Shown in pieces: positions 1 to 5,639 of a stretch of 8,547 bases of DNA. Origin of the DNA: Chloroflexota bacterium. GTDB lineage: Bacteria; Chloroflexota; Dormibacteria; Aeolococcales; Aeolococcaceae. The DNA is taken from positions 1 to 8,547 of the forward strand of contig DNAU01000273.1 in NCBI GenBank assembly GCA_003491925.1. The letters are read 5' to 3'. Below the pieces are notes generated by a model. It was given only the letters and a program-made list of their open reading frames with translations. It was not told the DNA's origin and ran no database searches. Made by a program: the position numbers and the translations under genes. How positions within the stretch are numbered: position 1 is the stretch's first letter; each line of letters begins with the position of its first letter.

Positions 1-1
1 G

Positions 2-205
2 GTCGACTTCATCGAGTGGCTGGCCGACCAGCCGTGCGCGGGGAACGGATCCGGTAAGCTCTGCCGCGTGAACTCTCCGGACGACCCCAGCTGGTGCTGC
101 CACCCCTGCCGGGCTTACCTGCTGCGGTACGGGACTGATCCCTCGAAGTGGGCCGACGCCGAGGCCATCAGGCAGCGAATTATGCAACTGAGGAGAACGA
201 CGTGA
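2..205 (+). CDS. Cys-rich small protein, 5' end outside window (partial)
   Basis: This is the C-terminal 67 residues of a gene that begins before the window. The frame is open from base 2 to a TGA at 203-205. Visible cysteines are C12, C21, C32, C33 and C36 (counted from the first visible codon), with a tight CCHPC group followed by a Tyr/Leu-rich helix. This suggests a metal-binding finger of the kind common in small phage proteins. The tail is polar and basic. The stop codon overlaps the GTG of the next gene in a GTGA, so the two are probably translationally coupled. I do not recognise the family. The reading frame is supported by the coupling and by the sensible Cys pattern, not by a known domain. 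Confidence 0.7.
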   Translation, partial: VDFIEWLADQPCAGNGSGKLCRVNSPDDPSWCCHPCRAYLLRYGTDPSKWADAEAIRQRIMQLRRTT

Positions 206-420
206 ACTACTTCTTCCGAAAACGACCCTGGTACTACAGCTGGTACATAGACGCCGTCGCGTGGTTCTTCTTCTGGCTCACGCTCAGGTGGGAGACCACC
301 TGGCGGACGGCGGGGCTCTCCCTCCTGGTAGTGGCGATGGTCTCGTTCAGCTACGCCCAGGGGCGCTGGGATCAGAAGGACGACCTCGCTCGCAGCAAGA
401 TCTCATCGGAAACCAGATGA
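202..420 (+). CDS. Small two-helix membrane protein, unknown function
   Basis: This 72-residue protein has two hydrophobic segments, about residues 11-29 (rich in Trp, Phe and Tyr) and 36-52 (Leu/Val-rich). They are separated by a short polar turn and followed by a charged tail. It is probably a small inner-membrane protein with a basic N-terminus (RKR at 6-8) and a soluble C-terminus. I chose GTG 202 because AGGAGA lies at 191-196 with good spacing and the start forms a GTGA overlap with the preceding stop. The in-frame ATG at 148 would add 18 residues overlapping the upstream gene and lacks a convincing ribosome binding site. Small aromatic-rich membrane proteins are common in phage accessory and lysis regions, but nothing here identifies a holin, so the function stays open. 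Confidence 0.75.
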   Translation: MNYFFRKRPWYYSWYIDAVAWFFFWLTLRWETTWRTAGLSLLVVAMVSFSYAQGRWDQKDDLARSKISSETR

Positions 421-671
421 GAGCCAGGACTTGCGGACAGTGCGAGCACTGGCGGGAGGTGGGCATGGGACTGGTCGACGGCCACTGCGAGGCTCCCTTC
501 CCCCAGTGGATATGGCGCTGTGTTAAGTTCACGGAAAGATCGGAGAGGCGCGACTCGCGCGACGCCGAGTCGTGCGAGGTGTTCTCGCCGATCGGCGAGG
601 AGAGGGACCGAGCGGGGCGCGGAACTGTTGGCAAGAATTGCCTTTTGACACCTGGTGAACTTTCTACTTGA
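417..671 (+). CDS. Small Cys/His protein, putative zinc-binding
   Basis: This 84-residue protein starts with CGQCEHW at residues 6-12 (C6, C9, H11), then has C24 in GHC, C35 and C53. The order CxxCxHW...GxC...P is seen in small phage and bacterial proteins with a predicted zinc site, but I cannot name the family. The start at 417 forms an ATGA overlap with the previous stop and has only a weak GGAAA upstream, so expression probably depends on coupling. A longer in-frame version from 261 would lie across the membrane-protein gene and is a shadow frame. The last 10 codons contain a hairpin with a short T-run and a TTGACA element, so the gene end doubles as control DNA for the next unit. Confidence 0.7.
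   Translation: MRARTCGQCEHWREVGMGLVDGHCEAPFPQWIWRCVKFTERSERRDSRDAESCEVFSPIGEERDRAGRGTVGKNCLLTPGELST
630..646 (+). terminator. Short hairpin plus T-run, possible weak terminator
   Basis: GGCAA (630-634) pairs with TTGCC (638-642) around a GAA loop, followed directly by TTTT (643-646). The stem is only 5 bp and the T-run only 4, which is weak for intrinsic termination. It lies inside the last codons of the 417-671 gene, and its T-run merges with the TTGACA at 645-650. It could attenuate read-through from the upstream unit, or it could be chance. Confidence 0.25.
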
Positions 672-673
672 TT
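645..673 (+). promoter_or_regulatory. Putative promoter with TTGACACCTGGT element
   Basis: A perfect sigma70-type -35 hexamer TTGACA (645-650) opens the 12-mer TTGACACCTGGT, which recurs exactly at 4258-4269 in the only other long gap. At 17 bp spacing the -10 would be TTGATT (668-673), a weak match. The local A/T richness contrasts with the surrounding GC-rich DNA. It would drive the 745-4222 gene group. Confidence 0.5.
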
Positions 674-680
674 TCTCGTC

Positions 681-704
681 TTGACACCGCGAGAATAGCT
701 CTCG
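681..704 (+). promoter_or_regulatory. Second TTGACACC element with adjoining inverted repeat
   Basis: TTGACACC recurs at 681-688, 36 bp downstream of the first copy. No acceptable -10 lies 16-18 bp further on, so it may be an operator half rather than a second promoter. Just after it, CGAGA (690-694) and TCTCG (700-704) form a 5-bp inverted repeat around ATAGC. This pair sits about 40 bp upstream of a gene encoding a DNA-binding protein, a plausible place for autoregulation (inference). Confidence 0.35.
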
Positions 705-744
705 GCCGACATCAGATACGAACACCATCTCACGGAGGCACGCG

Positions 745-1119
745 ATGCGACACATCAGGAGGTACGCGAACCGGAAGCTCTACGACGTGGCCGACAGCCG
801 GTACGTCACCCTGTCCGACCTGGGGGCGATGATCCGGGGGACCTCGTCGGAGTCCGTCGAGGTGATCGACAAGGAGACCGGGCGCGACGTCACCGGCCTC
901 ATCCTGGTCCAGATCATGGAGCAGATGGAGCGCGAGGGTCTGCGACCCGGGGCGCCCCGGATCGACGCCGACATCCTCCTGCGGCTGATCCGCAGCTGCC
1001 GGGCCCCCGGCGCGGAGCACCCGACGGGACCAGACTGCGGTAGCTCCGCGCGGGGACCGCTGGGCCTCCCCGGAGACCCCGCGTGGCCGCGGACCACGAC
1101 CCGCCCGGCCGGCTCCTGA
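745..1119 (+). CDS. PhaR-type (PHA accumulation regulator) N-terminal DNA-binding domain protein
   Basis: Residues 3-62 match the N-terminal domain of PhaR/PhbF-type regulators of polyhydroxyalkanoate synthesis. The hallmark RRYANRKLYD is at 5-14, followed by SRYVTLSDL (18-26), a VEVIDKETGRDVT segment (38-50) and an LVQIMEQ helix (54-60). In the family this domain binds DNA, and in full-length PhaR also polymer granules. Here the family's usual C-terminal region is replaced by a short helix (about 70-85) and a Pro/Gly/Arg-rich tail with no visible domain, so the protein is probably a stand-alone DNA binder. GGAGG at 734-738 with 6-base spacing fixes the ATG. No PHA synthase, depolymerase or phasin is nearby, so I infer a local transcriptional role, perhaps on the two TTGACACC elements upstream. 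The domain call is strong. The target is inference. Confidence 0.85.
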   Translation: MRHIRRYANRKLYDVADSRYVTLSDLGAMIRGTSSESVEVIDKETGRDVTGLILVQIMEQMEREGLRPGAPRIDADILLRLIRSCRAPGAEHPTGPDCGSSARGPLGLPGDPAWPRTTTRPAGS

Positions 1120-1128
1120 CGTACTCAT

Positions 1129-1150
1129 AAAAACCAGGTAAAAACGAGGT
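1129..1150 (+). repeat. Tandem 11-bp repeat carrying the ribosome binding site
   Basis: AAAAACCAGGT (1129-1139) is followed immediately by AAAAACGAGGT (1140-1150), differing at one base. The second copy holds the GAGG (1146-1149) that serves the ATG at 1157. The A-tracts stand out in this GC-rich DNA. They may be a slipped duplication of a leader, or a binding site. Confidence 0.45.
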
Positions 1151-1156
1151 ATTAAC

Positions 1157-1414
1157 ATGGGCGACGCCCGACGACGCAAGCTGGCCCTCGAGGCCGGCAG
1201 ACACTGGGAAGAAGACGAGCGCGGCCCCTCGGGAGACGAGGTGCTCGGAGCGCAGACCCTGAAGGTGGGCGAGCGCCCGCGGCCCGCCCGGAGGGGTATG
1301 ACGTTCGCGCTGTGCCTCGCCGTCCTGGCCGCCGCCCAGGCGGAGGCCGTGCTGGAGCCTCCCCCGCACGTCGGACGCAAGAGGGTCAGTGACCCGAAGG
1401 TGAAGAAGCCATGA
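1157..1414 (+). CDS. Small basic protein of unknown function
   Basis: This 85-residue protein begins MGDARRRK, is strongly charged over residues 1-46, and has one modestly hydrophobic Ala/Leu-rich stretch at about 49-66. The tail is basic and Pro-rich and ends in KVKKP. The hydrophobic stretch might be an amphipathic helix or a weak membrane anchor, but it is short and ends in Gln/Glu residues, so I would not call a membrane segment. The start is supported by GAGG at 1146-1149 with 7-base spacing. The stop overlaps the next ATG (ATGA, 1411-1414), tying it to the following gene. I do not recognise the family. The coding call rests on ribosome binding site, coupling and tight packing. Confidence 0.65.
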   Translation: MGDARRRKLALEAGRHWEEDERGPSGDEVLGAQTLKVGERPRPARRGMTFALCLAVLAAAQAEAVLEPPPHVGRKRVSDPKVKKP

Positions 1415-2085
1415 CGACCGTCGAGGAGGTCCCGGTGTCGAAGGAACGAGACCGCCTGGCCGCGGATCTCCGTCCCTGGGTAGAGCGGAACGTGGTGAGC
1501 CCGAACGCGGCTTACTGCGGGCGCTGCTATGACGTCGTCCTGCGCCGCTTTAACGACTCGCCTGCTTGCCAGACGGTCATCAAGAAGCTCACGTTCATGG
1601 GAGAGCTCTCCGATCAGCCAGAGCTGTCCTGCAAGATCGACAAGACCGGTTGGATCCTCAGCTCTGTCGTCGAGGCGGCCCTGCGGGACGTGGAGAAGCA
1701 ACACTCTGCCTGTCCCACGCTGTACGGCCTCTACGCCCGCTACACCAAGGACGATGCCTACGTGGCGCGCGAGTTGTTCAGGATCTATCCCCTCGCCGAC
1801 TCGGCTGACTCCGATCAGCCACTGGTCGCGCGGGTCAAGCACGTGGGAAAAACTTGCGTGGTGCAGACCGGCAGGAAGGGTCGGATGGCGACGCGGGCCG
1901 TCCTGGTCTTCGAGAACGAGGAAGACGCGGCCGAGTTCGAGCGGGTGCTGCAGGCGGCCCGCCGGCCGTGCTCGCGCGTGCGGAGCCAGCCGGCTCAGCC
2001 GGCTGCGGAGGGTCAGCGACCCGGGCGTCGCGGGAGGGTTTGGGGCCAGGGTTCCCATCGCAAATCTAGATCGGATAAGAAGTGA
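1411..2085 (+). CDS. Unknown protein with basic, Pro/Gly-rich tail
   Basis: This 224-residue protein has no family I recognise. Residues 1-125 look folded and mostly helical, with a CGRC pair (C36, C39) and further cysteines at 53, 74 and 100, so a metal site is possible. Residues 138-185 look like a small alpha/beta unit: a VGKTCVVQT strand, then RAVLVFENEEDAAEFERVL, a strand followed by an acidic helix. From about 190 the tail is disordered-looking, rich in Arg, Ser, Gly and Gln, and strongly basic, which would suit nucleic acid binding (inference). ATG 1411 is coupled to the preceding gene, and the stop is coupled to the next gene through GTGA at 2082-2085. A compact GC-rich hairpin at 1988-2004 lies within the tail-coding DNA. 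Confidence 0.75.
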   Translation: MTTVEEVPVSKERDRLAADLRPWVERNVVSPNAAYCGRCYDVVLRRFNDSPACQTVIKKLTFMGELSDQPELSCKIDKTGWILSSVVEAALRDVEKQHSACPTLYGLYARYTKDDAYVARELFRIYPLADSADSDQPLVARVKHVGKTCVVQTGRKGRMATRAVLVFENEEDAAEFERVLQAARRPCSRVRSQPAQPAAEGQRPGRRGRVWGQGSHRKSRSDKK

Positions 2086-2282
2086 CCGAACCGTCTTCCA
2101 TCCGCTGCCGGGCCTGCGGGCACCTCGCCCACTTCGGCAGGACGTGCGACGAGAAGATCAGGTCTGTCGACGTCCACCAGATCGGGACGCGGAAGGTGAT
2201 GTTCTTGAGGCGCCGCCCGTGCGACTGCCGCGTCTCCTACTCCTACGCGCTCCGCCTGCCGGGGCGCGGTCCTTCTTGCTGA
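2082..2282 (+). CDS. CCHC zinc-knuckle protein, copy 1
   Basis: This 66-residue protein carries an exact CX2CX4HX4C pattern (C9, C12, H17, C22), the spacing of the retroviral-type zinc knuckle, inside CRACGHLAHFGRTC. A second Cys pair, CDC (C47, C49), follows three arginines, and the final residue is also Cys. A paralogue at 5636-5833 keeps the same layout: the knuckle containing H-x-AHFG-x-x-C, about 25 residues later an Arg-Arg plus CxC, and a C-terminal Cys. The five or more Cys/His ligands may bind one or two zinc ions. The Arg-rich patch could contact nucleic acid (inference). The start is GTG in a GTGA overlap with the upstream stop, and the ribosome binding site is weak. Small proteins with this knuckle occur in phages, but their role is not established to my knowledge. 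Confidence 0.8.
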   Translation: MTEPSSIRCRACGHLAHFGRTCDEKIRSVDVHQIGTRKVMFLRRRPCDCRVSYSYALRLPGRGPSC

Positions 2283-2295
2283 GAGGCAATAAGAC

Positions 2296-3468
2296 ATGAA
2301 GATCGTGTTCTGGATCGGAGGATCGTTCGAGTCGTGGGGTCCGCGGAGCCTCGAGACCGGCATCGGAGGGTCGGAGGTCGCTGCCGCGAGGATGGCGGAG
2401 CACCTCACCCGGCAGGGTCACGAGGTCGCGGTGTGGGGGAAGGTGAAGGACGAATCGGTCACGTACGGCGGCAGGCCAGTGTGCTACCTGGCCGCGGGCC
2501 CCGGCACGCACAGGGAGGGCGCCCGCGTGGCGCTCGACTGCGACGTGCTCGTGAGCTCTCGTGACCTCGCCGCCCTCTCCCACCTCGAGTGGGCCGACCA
2601 TAAACCCCTGTCCGTGCTCTGGGTCCACGACGTCCACGTGGGCGACGACTGGCAGGGGGTCCTGTCGTCCTACGACCTCGTGTTCTGCCTGTCGAGGTGG
2701 GCCCGGAGCGCGTTCATGCACTACTACCCCGACGTGCCCGCGGAGAAGCTCGTGGTCACGCGCAACGGCATCGAGCCGTCGCTCTTCCTGCGCGAGGGCG
2801 AGACGGTCGATGACCTGGGTCCGGTGGAGGGCGTCCCGGGCCGGCCGCTCTACAAGCGCCCGCACAGGTGCATCTACTCGTCGTCCTACGACAGGGGCCT
2901 CGTCCGCCTGCTCGACCTCTGGCCGCGCATCAAGCAGAAAGTGCCGGACGCCGACCTGGGGGTGTACTACGGCACCAAGAGCGCGCGGGCGGCGGCCGCG
3001 CTCTACCCGGGACCGCGGTCGAGGGACATGCTGCTCCAGCTCGACTACCTCGAGCACCGCATGGCCAAGATGGAGCCCGACGGCGTCCACTACCTGGGCC
3101 GCTGCGGGCAGTCCGCCCTCGCCCAGGCCTTCCTGGAGAGCGGCCTGTGGCTCTACCCCACCTCCTTCTGCGAGACGAGCTGCATAAGCGCCCTGGAGGC
3201 GCAGGCGGCGGGTTGTTATCCCATCACGTCGAGCATCGGGGCCCTGCCCGAGACTGTGCGGCGAGGTGTGATAATCGCCCACCCCGAGTACGCGGGCTAC
3301 GACGACGCCTTCGTCGACGCCGTCGCGGGAGCCGTCGGGCCGCGCGCGGCGGAGGTCGCGGGTGACGTCGCGCAGAACCGCCGCGAGGTCCTGGCGGAGT
3401 GCTCCTGGGCCGGGGTGGCGGCGGAGTGGATAAGAATGTTCGAAGAGAGGATCTCGGCGAGGCCGTGA
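2296..3468 (+). CDS. GT-B glycosyltransferase, family 4-like
   Basis: This 390-residue protein has the layout of a retaining GT-B glycosyltransferase of the GT4/glycogen-synthase-like group. The N-terminal Rossmann half opens with MKIVFWIGG and the glycine-rich GIGGSEVAA (22-30), then an amphipathic helix and GHEVAVWG. A WVHDVH segment is at 109-114, and RNGIEPSLF (156-164) marks the interdomain region. The C-terminal donor-binding half starts near 190 with RCIYSSSYDRGL. HYLGRCGQSALAQAFLESG (265-283) precedes FCETSCISALEA, which holds the E-x7-E motif (E293, E301). The nucleotide-sugar donor and the acceptor cannot be read from sequence. Acceptors could be host surface glycans, a virion protein or modified DNA bases. 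GAGAGG at 2281-2286 with 9-base spacing supports the ATG. The length is complete for the fold, so the gene looks intact. Confidence 0.9.
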   Translation: MKIVFWIGGSFESWGPRSLETGIGGSEVAAARMAEHLTRQGHEVAVWGKVKDESVTYGGRPVCYLAAGPGTHREGARVALDCDVLVSSRDLAALSHLEWADHKPLSVLWVHDVHVGDDWQGVLSSYDLVFCLSRWARSAFMHYYPDVPAEKLVVTRNGIEPSLFLREGETVDDLGPVEGVPGRPLYKRPHRCIYSSSYDRGLVRLLDLWPRIKQKVPDADLGVYYGTKSARAAAALYPGPRSRDMLLQLDYLEHRMAKMEPDGVHYLGRCGQSALAQAFLESGLWLYPTSFCETSCISALEAQAAGCYPITSSIGALPETVRRGVIIAHPEYAGYDDAFVDAVAGAVGPRAAEVAGDVAQNRREVLAECSWAGVAAEWIRMFEERISARP

Positions 3469-3479
3469 GGAGGTCGCCC

Positions 3480-3731
3480 ATGCGCAAGCCAGATAAAAAA
3501 GCAAGAACCGAGGGTGATCCCGTCCAGCTCCCGACCCTGTGCATCGTCCGCGGATGCGTACAACGCGCCACCGAGCGCGACTGCCTGTGCGTGGGATGCC
3601 ACAGCTACCTGACCACCGGCAACGTGGATGAATCACTGGCCAGGCACTCCCGCGCTCACCGGCTCGCCGTGGAGGAGATGTCGATCGTGCTCTTACGCCG
3701 ATTCCGCACCCTGATGCTCGACGAGGTGTGA
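3480..3731 (+). CDS. Small four-cysteine zinc-finger-like protein
   Basis: This 83-residue protein has a basic N-terminus and then C21-x4-C26-x10-C37-x2-C40-H41, with an extra C35, followed by SYLTTG and a helical, Arg-rich C-terminus. The arrangement resembles the small phage fingers of the form CxxxGC...C-x2-H/C-H-Y, sometimes found alone or beside HNH nucleases. No HNH catalytic residues are visible, so I call only the metal site. I chose ATG 3480 because GAGGAGG lies at 3467-3473 with 6-base spacing and the start follows the glycosyltransferase stop by 11 bases. An in-frame ATG at 3399 would overlap the glycosyltransferase by 70 bases. The stop TGA at 3729-3731 lies just before the next start, with GTG 3728 available as a coupled alternative. 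Confidence 0.75.
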   Translation: MRKPDKKARTEGDPVQLPTLCIVRGCVQRATERDCLCVGCHSYLTTGNVDESLARHSRAHRLAVEEMSIVLLRRFRTLMLDEV

Positions 3732-3733
3732 CC

Positions 3734-4222
3734 ATGCCGAAGACTGAAGACGAGGACACCGAGGCGCTGGTCGACATCAGGGCGCTCGAGGAGGCCATGA
3801 ACGACCGGCACATGGGCTCGCTGCGCTTCTGCACCACCGCCTTGACCATGGTGGAGGAGGTAGGGCGCGTCTGCCCGGACGTACGCGCCAACCTCCAGCA
3901 GGTCGTGCGGCTGCTGCTCGACCGCCTGGCCCAGCAGGGTGGGGAGCCCAAGGAGAGGGGCCCTCGCGACGACGAGGGCGACGACCTGCAGGCGATCCAG
4001 GAGGTCCTGAAGAAGAGGGGCCTCGACGCGGAGCAGTCCTGCACGCTGATGCTCTCCCTGGTGGTCCTCTTCTGGCGCACGTGCCCGGACCAGCGCAAGG
4101 AGATCAGCACCACCGCTCGCGTGGTGGTCGACATGGAGCCCGGGCTGCTGGGTCTCGTCAGGTCACCCAGCGACCCGGGGCAGTCGGCGCGGGCCCGGCG
4201 CTCTAGACCCGGCGAGAACTAA
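3734..4222 (+). CDS. Acidic helical protein with two copies of a ~51-residue repeat
   Basis: This 162-residue protein is built of two related units. D14-R64 and D84-M134 align without gaps at an offset of 70 residues, with 15 identical positions of 51. Conserved positions include the D..A..E start, the Cys-Thr pair (33-34 and 103-104), R-x-CPD-x-R (45-51 and 115-121), and the distal Arg and Asp (59/63 and 129/133). Hydrophobic positions are also matched, suggesting a duplicated helical-hairpin domain. The linker at 65-83 is acidic and Gly/Pro-rich, and the C-terminal tail is basic. The two conserved Cys per unit might pair or bind metal. I do not recognise the family. GAGG at 3723-3726 is 7 bases from ATG 3734. 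GTG 3728 would overlap the previous stop but is too close to the ribosome binding site. It is the last gene before a promoter gap. Confidence 0.75.
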   Translation: MPKTEDEDTEALVDIRALEEAMNDRHMGSLRFCTTALTMVEEVGRVCPDVRANLQQVVRLLLDRLAQQGGEPKERGPRDDEGDDLQAIQEVLKKRGLDAEQSCTLMLSLVVLFWRTCPDQRKEISTTARVVVDMEPGLLGLVRSPSDPGQSARARRSRPGEN

Positions 4223-4257
4223 CTTCCTCACCCGATGATGGAGTTGAAATTTAATTC

Positions 4258-4286
4258 TTGACACCTGGTTCTCCATGGCTCAATAT
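4258..4286 (+). promoter_or_regulatory. Putative promoter with repeated TTGACACCTGGT element
   Basis: TTGACA (4258-4263) is a perfect -35 and begins the 12-mer TTGACACCTGGT that also occurs at 645-656. At 17 bp spacing lies CAATAT (4281-4286), a moderate -10. The element sits in the 87-base gap between 4222 and 4310, whose first part (4223-4257) is A/T-rich with no other clear signal. It is well placed to drive the 4310-6266 gene group. The exact recurrence at the two main gaps suggests a promoter class specific to this element. Confidence 0.55.
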
Positions 4287-4309
4287 CAGTAATCGAAGGA
4301 TGAACGCTC

Positions 4310-4528
4310 ATGAACGTGCGAGAAGAAATCCTTGCTGGGCCCGAAGCCGACCGAGACGTCTTGATCTGGCTCGTCGAACGATATCATTGGGAGAGTCAGT
4401 GGCGCTTCGTGGCGAGCTGCAAGCACGAGCCGTACGGCCCGTATTCATACCAGACCAGGCGCGTCTGGATCCCGACGCGTGAGGGTCAGGTGCTGTTTTC
4501 TCACCGAGAAGAGTTGGAAGCGCGATGA
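4310..4528 (+). CDS. Small protein of unknown function
   Basis: This 72-residue protein has a helical, acidic first half (VREEILAGPEADRDVLIWLVERYHW) and an aromatic, basic second half (Tyr-Gly-Pro-Tyr-Ser-Tyr, then RRVWIPTREGQVLFSHREEL). The order helix, basic beta-like segment and T-R-E-G-x-x-L-F faintly resembles the end of a winged-helix domain, but the match is too weak for a call. It is the first gene after the 4258 promoter. AAGGA at 4296-4300 lies 9 bases from the ATG. A competing ATG at 4300 reads an Arg-rich frame to 4482 that looks like a shadow. The stop overlaps the next ATG at 4525-4528, giving coupling. Confidence 0.7.
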   Translation: MNVREEILAGPEADRDVLIWLVERYHWESQWRFVASCKHEPYGPYSYQTRRVWIPTREGQVLFSHREELEAR

Positions 4529-5205
4529 CCTCGAAGAAGGTGAAGAGTGTGAAGCCCCCGCGGCGAGCTAGCAGTCCCACGCCGGCGTACGCGCGCTGGG
4601 AGGCTCACGCGAAGGTCATGAAGACCCTGCGCCGGACCGGCGAGCCCGCAGTCGGCGTCCCGGTCGTGCTCCACGTCGAGTACGTGACCGTCGTGCTCGA
4701 CGAGAAGATCCGCGCCGCCGCGCGCGCCGTCTCGGTCTGGGCGGACGTCGGCTGCCTCCTGGTCGACCAGTGCGAGCTCTGCCTCGAGTCGGACGCGGCC
4801 CACAAGCTCGCTTCTGCCCTAGCTCAGCCGGTCCGGGAGCTGGACCACGGCATGGCCGCCGCCGAGTGGCTGCTCGGCCGCGTGCCGCCCGGCAAGCACG
4901 CCCACGTGTGCCGAGCCAACCTGGAGGACCAGCACCTGCGGCGCGGGACCCTCTTCTACGTCAAGTACCAGCGCATCTGCGAGAACCGGATCGGCGACCT
5001 GGTGCTGTGGGCGCGGAAGATCGCGCGGGAGCACGGGATGAAAGAAGCCGCGCGATCCGGGCGCGAGTGCCTCGCCGGCATGGCCTCGGAGGCTCCCTGG
5101 TTCCGCCGGGCGCTCGGTCTCGTGCTGGCGGCATGGCGGGCGCGGGACCCGGAGCTCGTGAACCTCATGATGGGCGTCAAGCGCAAGGCGGAGGCGAGCA
5201 AGTGA
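4525..5205 (+). CDS. Unknown helical protein, 226 residues
   Basis: I do not recognise this protein. The N-terminus (1-40) is basic and looks disordered, with repeated Lys-Val-Lys and Pro-Arg-Arg. Residues 45-65 form a likely beta-pair (VPVVLHVEYVTVVLDEK). After that the protein is mainly helical, with Cys at 77, 83 and 86 (the last two a CELC pair), a KHAHVC patch near 123-128 and a strongly basic C-terminus. There is no signal peptide or membrane segment. The start is coupled to the 4310 gene (ATGA), and the stop is coupled to the next (GTGA at 5202-5205). Position as second gene in the operon and good codon continuity support it as real. Its role cannot be read from sequence. Confidence 0.75.
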   Translation: MTSKKVKSVKPPRRASSPTPAYARWEAHAKVMKTLRRTGEPAVGVPVVLHVEYVTVVLDEKIRAAARAVSVWADVGCLLVDQCELCLESDAAHKLASALAQPVRELDHGMAAAEWLLGRVPPGKHAHVCRANLEDQHLRRGTLFYVKYQRICENRIGDLVLWARKIAREHGMKEAARSGRECLAGMASEAPWFRRALGLVLAAWRARDPELVNLMMGVKRKAEASK

Positions 5206-5639
5206 GCGAGCCCGCGTCCCCCGTAGACCGGGTGGAGGCCATCCCCTACCGGGCGCGCGAGGTCCTGGCCGTCGTGGGCATCTTCCAGCGCCTGGGAGTG
5301 GACTCGGACGCCATCTACTTCCACACCGTCAAGACCGATGACGGGGCGTGGGTCCCGGCCGTGGTGGCGAAGACCGCCGCCCCACAGTGGCCGACGTGGG
5401 TGCTCTCGGTGTTCGGGGCCGCGTCGACCGAAGAAGAGCTCGAGACCGAGTGGACGGCCGCCGCGTACGTCTGGAACGACCTGCCGGCGTGCGACAGGGA
5501 GAGGCTCGTCGAGGAGAGCACCAGCCGGCTCTACGCGGTGAACTTCGTGACCTCGTGTGCTCTCAGGGGCATCACGTTCGCGAACGACGTGGAATTACCA
5601 CCCTCCGTCGCGCCCAGGTCGAGGGGGCTGCCGTCGTGA
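5202..5639 (+). CDS. Unknown protein, 145 residues
   Basis: The protein starts with GTG in a GTGA overlap with the upstream stop, and GGAGG at 5190-5194 gives 7-base spacing. It has an N-terminal helix-turn segment containing a YRAREVLAVVGIFQRLGV stretch, which has the length of a DNA-recognition or dimer helix pair. A beta-rich middle follows (DAIYFHTVKTDDGAWVPAVVAKT), then an acidic helix (STEEELETEWTAAAYVWNDL) and a C-terminal helix ending in a short basic tail. No catalytic motif is visible and the family is unknown to me. A longer frame starting at 4770 exists but runs through the previous gene and is a shadow. Its stop overlaps the start of the second zinc-knuckle gene, so the pair is probably co-translated. 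Confidence 0.7.
   Translation: MSEPASPVDRVEAIPYRAREVLAVVGIFQRLGVDSDAIYFHTVKTDDGAWVPAVVAKTAAPQWPTWVLSVFGAASTEEELETEWTAAAYVWNDLPACDRERLVEESTSRLYAVNFVTSCALRGITFANDVELPPSVAPRSRGLPS

Noticed and set aside
148..201. Upstream ATG for the two-helix membrane protein
   Set aside because: It overlaps the preceding gene by over 50 bases without a good ribosome binding site, while GTG 202 has AGGAGA and stop-start coupling.
730..2058. Reverse-strand open frame opposite the PhaR-like gene and its neighbours
   Set aside because: It is antisense to three coupled genes and has low-complexity composition. It is explained as a GC-bias shadow.
2158..4134. Very long reverse-strand open frame (658 codons)
   Set aside because: It lies antisense to four well-supported genes, including the glycosyltransferase. 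Such frames arise in GC-rich DNA from third-position bias. It has no ribosome binding site and its Arg/Pro/Gly-heavy composition has no domain.
4226..4252. Possible terminator hairpin AACTTCC...GGAGTT
   Set aside because: The stem needs a bulge, the loop is 12 bases and no T-run follows, so it does not meet the pattern of an intrinsic terminator.
4300..4482. Alternative Arg-rich frame from ATG 4300
   Set aside because: It overlaps most of the 4310 gene in another frame, has no coupling to the next gene and an Arg-biased composition typical of shadows.
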